In this document: one piece after another, positions 1 to 5,121 of the stretch
How positions within the stretch are numbered: the stretch's first letter is position 1
Layout of the letters: the number at the start of each line of letters is the position of its first letter
DNA from: a virus
Strand: one strand, 5' to 3'
Length of the DNA: 30,128 nt
Virus record (IMG/VR): IMGVR_UViG_3300028025_002672
Location: 1 to 30,128 of that record
The notes under the pieces: generated by a model
Seen by the model: the letters and a program-made list of their open reading frames with translations, nothing else
What the model was told of the DNA's origin: nothing
Database searches by the model: none
Program-made: the position numbers and the translations under genes

Positions 1-2
1 GT

Positions 3-236
3 TCCTACCCTGATACTTGGGCGCAATTACACCGGATACAGGGTCAGTCAGTGGAATGGGCGTGTCAGTACGCCGGCTATGAGATCGTAGCTATCTGTTC
101 CAAGTGTTCCGGTAAGTCCGATCCGCTTGCCATATTCCCGAAGGGACTGTGCCTAGCTTGCTATGAACAGCAACACGACCAAGACACGCCGGCGCAAGAT
201 TACGCCACCATAATGCAAGTGTTCGGGGGTAAGTGA
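3..236 (+). CDS. 5'-truncated small zinc-ribbon-like protein
   Basis: The reading frame is open from the first bases of the window to TGA at 234-236, so the gene probably begins upstream. A GTG at 51 is possible but has no Shine-Dalgarno sequence. The visible part carries two CxxC pairs (CSKC and CLAC) about 16 residues apart, the spacing of a small zinc ribbon. I do not recognise the family. The stop overlaps the next start as TGATG, so the two are probably translationally coupled. Role unknown; it belongs to a block of early accessory phage micro-proteins. Confidence 0.5.
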   Translation, partial: SYPDTWAQLHRIQGQSVEWACQYAGYEIVAICSKCSGKSDPLAIFPKGLCLACYEQQHDQDTPAQDYATIMQVFGGK

Positions 237-373
237 TGACTACCTACCAATTTATAGCTAGTGCCGTATTCGGGTGGCTGTTCCGGATCTGTTGGGTATC
301 TATGAGGCGTATGGTCACAGAGATAGAGGCAGAGCCGGTATGGAAGGATCCAACTGATACGCCATATAACTAA
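236..373 (+). CDS. 45-aa protein with short hydrophobic N-terminus
   Basis: The ATG at 236 overlaps the preceding stop (TGATG), and the 45-codon frame ends in TAA. Residues 5-22 are hydrophobic and aromatic (FIASAVFGWLF), followed by basic residues (RR) and an acidic, polar tail. This suggests a membrane-associated peptide with a short or marginal TM segment. No known family recognised. The tight coupling to the upstream frame is the main reason for calling it a gene. Confidence 0.5.
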   Translation: MTTYQFIASAVFGWLFRICWVSMRRMVTEIEAEPVWKDPTDTPYN

Positions 374-379
374 CTAATC

Positions 380-420
380 GGGTGAATGGCATACAGCTAA
401 GTTCAAGTCTTAGCCACCCA
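380..420 (+). ncRNA. T-arm-like structured RNA element, copy 1
   Basis: GGGTG (380-384) can pair with CACCC (415-419). Inside, GCTAAG (396-401) pairs with CTTAGC (409-414) and closes a 7-nt loop TTCAAGT (402-408) that matches the tRNA T-loop consensus. An 11-nt bulge (385-395) lies on the 5' side only. A second copy with a compensated base pair is at 2073-2112. It resembles a tRNA acceptor/T-arm minihelix without D or anticodon arms, so it is not a complete tRNA. It lies in the leader of the gene at 470. Function unknown. Confidence 0.6.
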
Positions 421-425
421 CTACG

Positions 426-439
426 CCGGAATAATCCGG
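426..439 (+). other. Small hairpin between RNA element and RBS
   Basis: CCGGA (426-430), loop ATAA, TCCGG (435-439) form a perfect 5-bp hairpin just downstream of the T-arm-like element. It is followed by the extended Shine-Dalgarno CCTAGAAGGGGG (452-463). No T-tract follows, so it is unlikely to be a terminator; it may be part of a structured leader. Confidence 0.35.
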
Positions 440-469
440 ATCGTAAATAGTCCTAGAAGGGGGCAAACA

Positions 470-697
470 ATGACAACAGTAGAGGCATACTTTTCAAGCA
501 TGATCTACACAAGTGGGCATATCCATTTAGTGATGGATCAGACCGGAGAGCAGACAATAGACATTGTGACATTCTGTACAGACGGCTGTCATAAGCAATG
601 GTGCCAAGATACCGGCAACAGCTACGAAGGGTGGTATGGCTGTCAGGAAATGCCTAGTCCGGCTGTATGCGCACAGTGTGGGGACAGTTGGAAATGA
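470..697 (+). CDS. Cys-rich small protein, probable zinc-binding
   Basis: A 75-aa protein starting with ATG at 470, with the strong extended Shine-Dalgarno CCTAGAAGGGGG 6 nt upstream. The N-terminal half looks like a short beta-rich domain. Cysteines then appear as C-x3-C-x4-C (residues 36-45), a further Cys near 58, and a C-terminal VCAQCG pair, suggesting one or two zinc sites. I do not recognise the family. Its stop overlaps the next start as ATGA. Its leader holds the T-arm-like RNA element, so translation may be regulated there. Confidence 0.7.
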   Translation: MTTVEAYFSSMIYTSGHIHLVMDQTGEQTIDIVTFCTDGCHKQWCQDTGNSYEGWYGCQEMPSPAVCAQCGDSWK

Positions 698-837
698 TTA
701 GGGAAGAATTAGACAGCTACCTTTACAGGCTAGAGGCAGATCTAGAAATAGAGGTGGATCTACACGGCGGGCGTACCGTACTGGCTAGGGATCTTCGGAC
801 ACTGATTATCTCCGCTAGGAAAGAGCTTGACCAATAG
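694..837 (+). CDS. 47-aa charged, probably helical protein
   Basis: ATG at 694 overlaps the TGA of the previous gene (ATGA). The 47 residues are mostly Glu, Leu and Arg with heptad-like spacing, predicting two amphipathic helices around a His-Gly-Gly turn near residues 24-26. No family recognised. Its last codons overlap the -35 box of the promoter at 827-855, so a new transcription unit begins where this gene ends. Confidence 0.55.
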   Translation: MIREELDSYLYRLEADLEIEVDLHGGRTVLARDLRTLIISARKELDQ

Positions 838-855
838 TTGAAACTGTACTACGGT
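827..855 (+). promoter_or_regulatory. Early promoter TTGACC-N17-TACGGT
   Basis: TTGACC at 827-832, a 17-bp spacer, and TACGGT at 850-855. The spacing is ideal for a vegetative sigma factor, and the -10 matches the actinobacterial TANNNT form. A very similar pair lies at 1788-1816 and on the minus strand at 9814-9786. The predicted start, near 862, falls on the 5' base of the hairpin at 862-883. Confidence 0.55.
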
Positions 856-861
856 ACAGTA

Positions 862-898
862 TGTGGGGGTTGATCTACCCACACTGATGATACAGATC
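862..898 (+). ncRNA. Candidate H-type pseudoknot at mRNA 5' end
   Basis: TGTGGG (862-867) pairs with CCCACA (878-883) around a 10-nt loop. Within that loop GATCT (872-876) is complementary to AGATC (894-898), which lies immediately before the Shine-Dalgarno CCTAGAAGGGG at 901-911. Stem plus loop-tail pairing gives a compact H-type pseudoknot between the predicted transcription start and the RBS of the gene at 919. The topology is like small translational riboswitches, but the L3 segment is not A-rich like preQ1-I and I match no known class. This comes from base complementarity only. Confidence 0.4.
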
Positions 899-918
899 TA
901 CCTAGAAGGGGTAAAACA

Positions 919-1335
919 ATGACAACAATAAAAATAGCAAAGGTGACTGGCGTACTAACAAATAGCTGTACTTGCCAGTCATACAATGAAGATCTAGGGG
1001 ACTTTCAACCGGCACCGGAGTGTTGGGGAGACTGTTGGCGTGATCAGGTTGAAGAATTTGAGATGATCACGAAGGATCTACGGGACTCTAACGAAACTTA
1101 TTGGTGGCGTGTAGATAATCTACGCCTATGGAATGGCGAGGTATCAGGATACTTTCAAGCTAAAAAGATCAGTGATCTAATCGCCGGCATGACAGTAAAA
1201 AGTGAATGGATTATGCGGTACTCGGTATTTGCTGATCGTATTGAATACTCGCTGTCTCACCATGACGCTATGGGTAGCAACAGTGTCCTACGGGGCGTGT
1301 CTGAGGAAGAATACGAAGACAAGGTGAGGTACTAA
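919..1335 (+). CDS. Hypothetical early phage protein (138 aa)
   Basis: ATG at 919 with CCTAGAAGGGG ending 7 nt upstream. The N-terminal third contains CTC near residue 18 and CWGDCW near residue 36, which together could bind a metal. The rest is mixed alpha/beta with aromatic residues (YWWRVDNLRLW). No family recognised. It is the first gene after the promoter at 827-855 and the pseudoknot-like leader, so it is probably an early gene under leader control. The next gene follows after 2 nt. Confidence 0.7.
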   Translation: MTTIKIAKVTGVLTNSCTCQSYNEDLGDFQPAPECWGDCWRDQVEEFEMITKDLRDSNETYWWRVDNLRLWNGEVSGYFQAKKISDLIAGMTVKSEWIMRYSVFADRIEYSLSHHDAMGSNSVLRGVSEEEYEDKVRY

Positions 1336-1337
1336 TC

Positions 1338-1736
1338 ATGTCTAGGTCTTACACTTTTACAGTTGAATGGAAAGATCCGGTGCTAGTTGTCGCCGGTGAC
1401 ATTGACGAAGCTACCGAAAAGGTATATAAGTTGATCTATGAAAAGATTAGTAGCGACATGGATCAGGCGATCACAGTCAAGCTAGGTCATGTCGGTAATT
1501 ACCATGACGATCCGGCAATACTTGGGTATTGGCAGAGTGATGGTGATATGAACTGTAAGAAGTGTTCGCCCGATACTGTTCGCCCGATCACGCTTGACAG
1601 CTACCCTGATGGGTTTACTTGTGATAGTTGTTGGGATCCTATTTTACCGGCAGTGTGTACCCATAACTGGCATGAGGTTGAGGGTCATAGCGGTGGATCT
1701 ATGCAGTGTTCACACTGTGATGCCTATCAGAATTAG
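1338..1736 (+). CDS. Zinc-ribbon protein with C-terminal CTHxW...CxxC tail
   Basis: 132 aa, ATG at 1338 with AAGGTGAGG upstream inside the previous gene. Residues 1-70 look like an alpha/beta fold. The C-terminal half has CKKC and CDSC pairs about 22 residues apart, then CTHNW and CSHC. The last is a common small zinc knuckle at the end of phage proteins. Two zinc sites are therefore likely. No specific function recognised. A promoter-bearing intergenic region of 130 nt follows. Confidence 0.7.
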   Translation: MSRSYTFTVEWKDPVLVVAGDIDEATEKVYKLIYEKISSDMDQAITVKLGHVGNYHDDPAILGYWQSDGDMNCKKCSPDTVRPITLDSYPDGFTCDSCWDPILPAVCTHNWHEVEGHSGGSMQCSHCDAYQN

Positions 1737-1787
1737 TTGTAGTGTGCAAGTTGTTTGAGCCTTGTGGTATAAGGGAAATAATAATAC

Positions 1788-1816
1788 TTGACATTGCACC
1801 TGAATTGTATTACAGT
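1788..1816 (+). promoter_or_regulatory. Early promoter TTGACA-N17-TACAGT
   Basis: Consensus -35 TTGACA at 1788-1793, a 17-bp spacer, and TACAGT at 1811-1816. The predicted start is near 1823, next to a 6-bp hairpin TCAGGC/GCTTGA (1824-1829/1836-1841, one G-U pair). It drives the gene at 1867 and probably the small-gene operon beyond. It is the best match to the three-member promoter set in this window. Confidence 0.65.
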
Positions 1817-1866
1817 TGAGTTATCAGGCAGTACAGCTTGAAGAAAAAAACAAGGGGAAATAAAAA

Positions 1867-2064
1867 ATGGCTACACGAATAGTGAAAGCTAAACCACCAA
1901 TAGCAGAGATAATTCTTTACCGTGAGAACAGTGACGAAGTTCTCCATGTGTTCAAGATATGGGAACAAGAAGTTCTTGACTTCTACTATGCCAAACTTGC
2001 ACCTCACACTAACTACAACGGGCAACGAGTTGGGCGTAATGAAGTAAGAGAAATACAGTCTTAG
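1867..2064 (+). CDS. Small basic hypothetical protein (65 aa)
   Basis: ATG at 1867 with AAGGGG 9 nt upstream in an A-rich leader. The sequence has a basic start, a central beta-rich stretch (AEIILYRENSDEVLHVFKIW) and a polar C-terminus, and could be a compact alpha/beta domain. No family recognised. It is the first gene downstream of the strong promoter at 1788-1816, which suggests early and high expression. The minus-strand frame across it has no RBS or context and is not a gene. Confidence 0.6.
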   Translation: MATRIVKAKPPIAEIILYRENSDEVLHVFKIWEQEVLDFYYAKLAPHTNYNGQRVGRNEVREIQS

Positions 2065-2072
2065 ATAAGACA

Positions 2073-2112
2073 GGGTGATAGCAGACAGCTAGGTGCAAGT
2101 CCTAGCCACCCA
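2073..2112 (+). ncRNA. T-arm-like structured RNA element, copy 2
   Basis: GGGTG (2073-2077) pairs with CACCC (2107-2111). GCTAGG (2088-2093) pairs with CCTAGC (2101-2106) around the 7-nt loop TGCAAGT (2094-2100). The 10-nt 5' bulge (2078-2087) resembles the copy-1 bulge: both contain GCA and end in ACA. Relative to copy 1, an A-T pair has become G-C, a compensatory change that supports a selected RNA. The 3' end reads ACCA like a tRNA tail, but there is no room for D and anticodon arms. It lies in the leader of the gene at 2164. Confidence 0.6.
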
Positions 2113-2163
2113 CCATGCGAAGCAAGTGCCGAGCAGTAGGTAATCCTAGAAGGGGATCACAAA

Positions 2164-2427
2164 TTGAAAACAATAGATATACCTAAGAGCGTTGAGCTGT
2201 TCGGAAAGTCATGGGCGTTACTGTTCAGCTTGACTAACCCGAAGTGGCACCACGCAGACCAAGAGCATGACGAGTGGAACTCTCACGCCGGTTACGACCT
2301 GAACTTGTACGCAGGTGACGGGCGACTCACTGTGACTGTGTACCCACTGGTTGATGATGGTACGGGCTTTATGACTACCGACACCTCAACATATAAAACA
2401 ATTGTCAAGAAAGAAAAGAAGGGCTAG
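2164..2427 (+). CDS. Hypothetical protein (87 aa), TTG start
   Basis: The TTG at 2164 is chosen because CCTAGAAGGGG ends 8 nt upstream, the same extended Shine-Dalgarno as at 470 and 919. The 87 residues include a His/Trp-rich segment (WHHADQEHDEWNSH) and a beta-rich second half ending in a Lys-rich tail. No family recognised. A non-ATG start behind a strong RBS and a structured leader is consistent with tuned translation. The next gene starts 2 nt after the stop. Confidence 0.6.
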   Translation: MKTIDIPKSVELFGKSWALLFSLTNPKWHHADQEHDEWNSHAGYDLNLYAGDGRLTVTVYPLVDDGTGFMTTDTSTYKTIVKKEKKG

Positions 2428-2429
2428 TA

Positions 2430-2582
2430 ATGAAAACTTGGAAAGTAAGTATATGGGCTATGCAAGAAGTGGAAGCCGAAACAAAGGAAGAAGCTGAAGA
2501 AATGGTGAACGACATGCTGATCGGCTGTCTGATAAAGACAAGCGATTTTGAGTTAGACACGGAAGAAGCGGAGTCGGAGTGA
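2430..2582 (+). CDS. 50-aa acidic micro-protein, paralogue of next gene
   Basis: ATG at 2430 with GAAAAGAAGGG upstream. The 50 residues begin with a short beta strand (MKTWKVSIWAMQEVEAET) and continue into an acidic helix. The pattern strand - VEAET/VEAD - helix with repeated Glu is shared with the next gene (VRVEADNEDTAENMAW), suggesting tandem duplication of a small alpha/beta domain. Ends in TGATG coupling. Function unknown. Confidence 0.6.
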   Translation: MKTWKVSIWAMQEVEAETKEEAEEMVNDMLIGCLIKTSDFELDTEEAESE

Positions 2583-2731
2583 TGAAGGAATACAACGTGG
2601 TCTTCCACTACTCGGTAAGGGTAGAGGCAGACAATGAGGACACGGCAGAGAACATGGCGTGGAAAGAGTTTGGGCAGTCAGACCCGACTAACATGGATGA
2701 GTTTATTTGCACAGTAGAGGAAATTGAATGA
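2582..2731 (+). CDS. 49-aa micro-protein (strand-helix domain)
   Basis: ATG at 2582 overlaps the previous stop (TGATG), and its own stop overlaps the next start (ATGA). The sequence has a VxxHYSVRVEAD strand, a helix with NEDTAENMAWKEF, and a closing strand FICTVEEIE. This is the layout of small beta-alpha-beta proteins common in phage early operons. It appears related to the preceding gene. No precise function. Confidence 0.6.
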   Translation: MKEYNVVFHYSVRVEADNEDTAENMAWKEFGQSDPTNMDEFICTVEEIE

Positions 2732-2877
2732 AACAGCTAGACATTATTGTTTATAAAGACGAAAAGACCGGCAAAGAAACCTCATGGGGCATAGCTTTTG
2801 ATGATGGATCTGTCAAGTGGTACGACTCACTTGATGAAGCAACATATTATTTTTCTGATACAGAAGGAACAGAATGA
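2728..2877 (+). CDS. 49-aa micro-protein
   Basis: ATG at 2728 overlaps the previous stop as ATGA. The 49 residues have alternating beta strands (LDIIVYKDE, TSWGIAFDDGSVKWYDS) and a Tyr-rich end (ATYYF). A small beta-hairpin domain is likely. No family recognised. Coupled on both sides, it is in the middle of a run of five or more consecutively overlapping small genes. Confidence 0.6.
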   Translation: MKQLDIIVYKDEKTGKETSWGIAFDDGSVKWYDSLDEATYYFSDTEGTE

Positions 2878-2999
2878 AACGCTACTCACCTAACCATCCA
2901 GCTGTCCGGTACCAACTAGACAACTACTTCAGCCCATACACAAGCCCACCGGCAAAACAATCACGGATCATCCGGTGGTGGAGAAAGGTAACAAGATGA
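2874..2999 (+). CDS. 41-aa basic, Pro/Tyr-rich peptide
   Basis: ATG at 2874 in an ATGA overlap with the previous gene, ending in TGA at 2997-2999, which overlaps the ATG at 2996. The peptide is Pro- and Tyr-rich in its first half and ends with a basic, Trp-containing segment (RIIRWWRKVTR), so it could bind nucleic acid or membrane. Called on gene packing rather than similarity. Confidence 0.5.
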   Translation: MKRYSPNHPAVRYQLDNYFSPYTSPPAKQSRIIRWWRKVTR

Positions 3000-3262
3000 C
3001 AACCATTCTTCACGACTATGTAGCAGGGGAACGGATCCCTGATGAAAGAGATGGGCAGTATTACACCTACGAAGAACTTGATGGGGCGTTGTTCCTAAAA
3101 GATGACGACATCACTGGGGCAGAGACATATCTTCTTACCAACGGCAAAGTCGTAGTTCTTTATTCCATTGACCTTGAATGGGTTGAACCGTATGAAGAAA
3201 AAGTGCTACGAACAACGTCACTGCCGGAAGGGGTAACAAGTCCGGAAGGGGGAACAAGATGA
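2996..3262 (+). CDS. Acidic hypothetical protein (88 aa)
   Basis: The ATG at 2996 is preferred over the in-frame GTG at 2975 because it forms the ATGA overlap seen throughout this operon and has AGAAAGG 11 nt upstream. The 88 residues are acidic and beta-rich (YYTYEELDGALFLKDDD, GKVVVLYSIDLEWVEP). No family recognised. Its stop overlaps the next start (ATGA), with GGAAGGGGG upstream of that start. Confidence 0.6.
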   Translation: MTTILHDYVAGERIPDERDGQYYTYEELDGALFLKDDDITGAETYLLTNGKVVVLYSIDLEWVEPYEEKVLRTTSLPEGVTSPEGGTR

Positions 3263-3441
3263 GTTTGCTTATCTCCCTGATCTGTGACAAGTGCGAAGCA
3301 CAATCAACACCCCATTACGGTACCGGCACAGACGCTAGGGTAGCTAACTTCTCTAGCGGTTGGGTATTTGACGGTGACGTAGATCTCTGCCCCGTATGCA
3401 GTGGGCGTGACCCTAACTATTGGACAGCAGAACCGTTTTGA
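3259..3441 (+). CDS. Small zinc-ribbon protein (60 aa)
   Basis: ATG at 3259 (ATGA overlap) with GGAAGGGGGAACAAG upstream. CDKC near residue 9 and CPVC near residue 44 form a typical four-cysteine zinc ribbon spanning nearly the whole protein. Such mini-ribbons are common in actinophage early regions and usually have no assigned role. A DNA- or protein-binding adaptor is possible, but this is inference. Confidence 0.65.
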   Translation: MSLLISLICDKCEAQSTPHYGTGTDARVANFSSGWVFDGDVDLCPVCSGRDPNYWTAEPF

Positions 3442-3722
3442 TAGGGCAATGGATCTATCTACTTCAACGGAAGCTGCAATCATTTAGAACAGCCAGTAAA
3501 AGCCGGCGCAATAACCGGTTGAAACATTATTGGATCGTAACGTACGACATCAACAGCAAACCACACCGGTACTTCTGTTGGGATTATGAACAAGTGTGGC
3601 GGTGGTCTAAGACCCCTCAAAAAGCAACACGATTTTATACTAAAGAGTTTGCTACTTCACAGATGGAGTCTTGTTCAATGTCTTGGCAATACCAATACAG
3701 TGTGCGCCCCATAGAAAAATAA
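3438..3722 (+). CDS. Hypothetical basic protein, last gene of early plus-strand block
   Basis: A TTG at 3438 overlapping the previous TGA is taken as the start, giving 94 aa. An in-frame TTG at 3420 is an alternative, and neither has a clear RBS. The N-terminal 30 residues are basic (RKLQSFRTASKSRRNNR). The core is aromatic and beta-rich (HYWIVTYDINSKPHRYFCW). No family recognised. The terminator begins 18 nt after the stop. Confidence 0.5.
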   Translation: MIGQWIYLLQRKLQSFRTASKSRRNNRLKHYWIVTYDINSKPHRYFCWDYEQVWRWSKTPQKATRFYTKEFATSQMESCSMSWQYQYSVRPIEK

Positions 3723-3739
3723 TCTGGTAGCATCAGTTT

Positions 3740-3781
3740 GGCTCCGGCTCGTGTCCCCCTTCTCACGAGTCGGAGCCTTTT
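3740..3781 (+). terminator. Strong intrinsic terminator between convergent operons
   Basis: A 14-bp stem, GGCTCCGGCTCGTG (3740-3753) with CACGAGTCGGAGCC (3764-3777) and one G-U pair, has a 10-nt loop and is followed by TTTT on the plus strand. It ends the early plus-strand block. On the minus strand no T-run follows, but the hairpin overlaps the 3' end of the convergent WhiB gene and could partly stop that transcript too. Confidence 0.85.
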
Positions 3782-4049
3782 ACCGTTTCCAGCTGATGCT
3801 GGTTGGCTGTCTAACGTGTTGATCTCGTTGTTTGGGGGTCATGCCAGCCCAAAACCCGTCACGTCTGCCGGTAGCAGACTCAAACGGTAAACAGAAGGCT
3901 AGGCATTGGGTTATGACCGGACAGTTAGAGCAGTAGTTCCTTGCCGGTTGCCAATAGAAGTCACGGACATCACCGTTAGGTATCTCCGGAAAAAAGATAG
4001 CTGATGGTGCGCCTTTGCAGTTAGCTTTGTCGTGCCATTCGTCTTTCAT
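3780..4049 (-). CDS. WhiB-like iron-sulphur transcription regulator
   Basis: 89 aa with the WhiB cysteine pattern: C11, then C40-x2-C43-x5-C49, the four ligands of a 4Fe-4S cluster. A tryptophan turn follows (GFWAGMT, residues 65-71), replacing the usual G-[VI]-W-G-G. The C-terminus is basic (KQRDQHVRQ, ISWKR), as in WhiB proteins that contact DNA beside the sigma factor. Wbl proteins are restricted to Actinobacteria and their phages; in mycobacteriophage TM4 a WhiB affects septation and superinfection. It is last in the minus-strand operon, overlapping the upstream stop as ATGA. An extra Cys at 53 is present. Confidence 0.88.
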   Translation of the reverse strand: MKDEWHDKANCKGAPSAIFFPEIPNGDVRDFYWQPARNYCSNCPVITQCLAFCLPFESATGRRDGFWAGMTPKQRDQHVRQPTSISWKR

Positions 4050-4207
4050 TTTTTCCTTCCCCGTTTCTTGGGGGTGTTGCGCTCTATCTCACGTTGTCGT
4101 CTAGCTTCATGGCATAGACATGGGCAACCTTCTGTTTCACTGTCCGGTGGGGGCATGAGGGCAAGTGCCACTGTCCCACAGTGGTCACAGATCCCTATGA
4201 ACGTCAC
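4046..4207 (-). CDS. Zinc-ribbon micro-protein with basic tail (53 aa)
   Basis: Starts with GTG at 4207 in a GTGA overlap with the upstream stop and ends in an ATGA overlap with WhiB. CDHC near residue 7 and a C-P-C-L-C cluster near residue 28 make a short zinc ribbon. The C-terminal third is strongly basic (RRQRE...KKRGRKK), suggesting nucleic-acid binding. No named family. Coupling on both sides makes this a confident small gene. Confidence 0.65.
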   Translation of the reverse strand: MTFIGICDHCGTVALALMPPPDSETEGCPCLCHEARRQREIERNTPKKRGRKK

Positions 4208-4449
4208 TCCGGTTTGCGAAATGGGTTACGCCATACAGACGGAGAATGATTATCTTCTATCGCTGTCTTGTCTTCAACGCTTGGATACAACCGAAGTATG
4301 TGCAGACAAGGATCTCCTTCAGAGAACTCCTCATCTTCAGCTTCAGATGTTGGTAGCCCATCGTGGGTGTAGCACACCGGTGCGCCTACGAAGTTGTGTT
4401 GTATGCCAGCTTGTAGCCAGTCATCAAAAGATATGTCTTTCAATGTCAT
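4204..4449 (-). CDS. Conserved actinophage protein (81 aa), CYTHDG motif
   Basis: ATG at 4449, immediately after the SSB gene. Contains a short N-terminal helix (FDDWLQAGIQHNF), the motif VCYTHDGLPTS, an acidic run (EAEDEEFSEGDPC), HILRLYP and a C-terminal NHSPSVWRNPF. I recall proteins with the same order of motifs in many actinophage genomes, always without assigned function. Two cysteines and a His could bind metal. Its stop overlaps the next gene's GTG. Confidence 0.65.
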   Translation of the reverse strand: MTLKDISFDDWLQAGIQHNFVGAPVCYTHDGLPTSEAEDEEFSEGDPCLHILRLYPSVEDKTAIEDNHSPSVWRNPFRKPE

Positions 4450-4451
4450 TG

Positions 4452-4859
4452 TTAGAAGAAGTCGTCAGCTGATGGTACTTGTGTCGCTGAAGGGAAAATC
4501 TTGCCGACTTGCGCCATTACATTTTCTGTTTGGTCTTTGACCCATGTGTTCCAGCGGAGTGATACACCAATTTCGTCAGCAAGAATCTTGATTGACTTGC
4601 CTTTGGTGCCATCTTTCTTGGTGAATTCTTCTTGCTCTAAGCGACCTGTAACGATTACGGTTTCACCTTTACCGCAGGTTGATGCAAAGTTTTCAGCGAG
4701 TGAGCCGAACGCTGTGACGTTGTGCCATGTGGTTTTCTTTTTGTCATCTTTGCCGTAGGTGTCTGCGACTGTGAATGTTGCGATAGCCATTTGATTGCCG
4801 GTGTATTTAAGTTCGGGTTCTTGTCCGAGCTTGCCGTGGATTGTGATGTGATTACTCAT
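4452..4859 (-). CDS. ssb: Single-stranded DNA-binding protein
   Basis: 135 aa. The OB-fold shows ITIHGKLGQEPELKYTGNQMAIATFTVAD, then WHNVTAFGSLAENFA and KGETVIVTGRLEQEEF with KKDG...KSIKILADEIG, a classic bacterial/phage SSB layout. A variable linker leads to the acidic tip ADDFF, which corresponds to the DDDIPF-type tail that recruits partner proteins. Start ATG at 4859 has GGAAGGGGACACCA before it. It overlaps the upstream gene by 8 nt. It probably protects ssDNA in replication and in recombination by the upstream exonuclease and annealing protein. Confidence 0.92.
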   Translation of the reverse strand: MSNHITIHGKLGQEPELKYTGNQMAIATFTVADTYGKDDKKKTTWHNVTAFGSLAENFASTCGKGETVIVTGRLEQEEFTKKDGTKGKSIKILADEIGVSLRWNTWVKDQTENVMAQVGKIFPSATQVPSADDFF

Positions 4860-5121
4860 TGGTGTCCCCTTCCGAGGGTTGTAATGGTTTGGGTTGGTTC
4901 GCAGCCTTTTGACAACGGTGTTGTGGTGGGGTTGAGAGGGTTATGTAGGTCGTCACGGATACTTTGCATCGTGGACAGTGCCAGTGTTGTTTCAGCGAGA
5001 TGCCCTTCATTGGGTTCATAGTATAGACATATTCAAGCGGTGTCAAGGTTTTTTCTTGCTTTTCTGCAAGCTCTACATTCCCTTGATCCGTTGGGTTTAT
5101 TGTAAGTGTTGGCTTCGTCAT
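4852..5121 (-). CDS. Zinc-ribbon protein upstream of ssb (start uncertain)
   Basis: The core has CPRC and a later H-x-C (PQHRC), a short zinc ribbon, with a Gln/Pro-rich tail. The start is ambiguous. ATG at 5121 has AGGGGACACGC before it, much like the ssb RBS, but overlaps the HNH gene by 89 nt, and the same bases encode the HNH protein's CPRGH motif. TTG at 5046 or ATG at 5019 would remove the overlap but lack an RBS. The HNH gene may have been inserted just upstream of this gene. Function unknown. Confidence 0.6.
   Translation of the reverse strand: MTKPTLTINPTDQGNVELAEKQEKTLTPLEYVYTMNPMKGISLKQHWHCPRCKVSVTTYITLSTPPQHRCQKAANQPKPLQPSEGDTNE

Noticed and set aside
380-420. A complete tRNA gene
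   Set aside because: Only acceptor-like and T-arm-like parts are present; there is no D arm or anticodon arm in the 10-11 nt available.
862-898. Known preQ1-I riboswitch
   Set aside because: The topology is similar, but the tail is not A-rich and conserved preQ1-I loop bases are not recognisable.
1810-2025. Minus-strand frame of 71 codons opposite the gene at 1867
   Set aside because: No RBS, lies across a strong plus-strand promoter and breaks the gene direction of the block.
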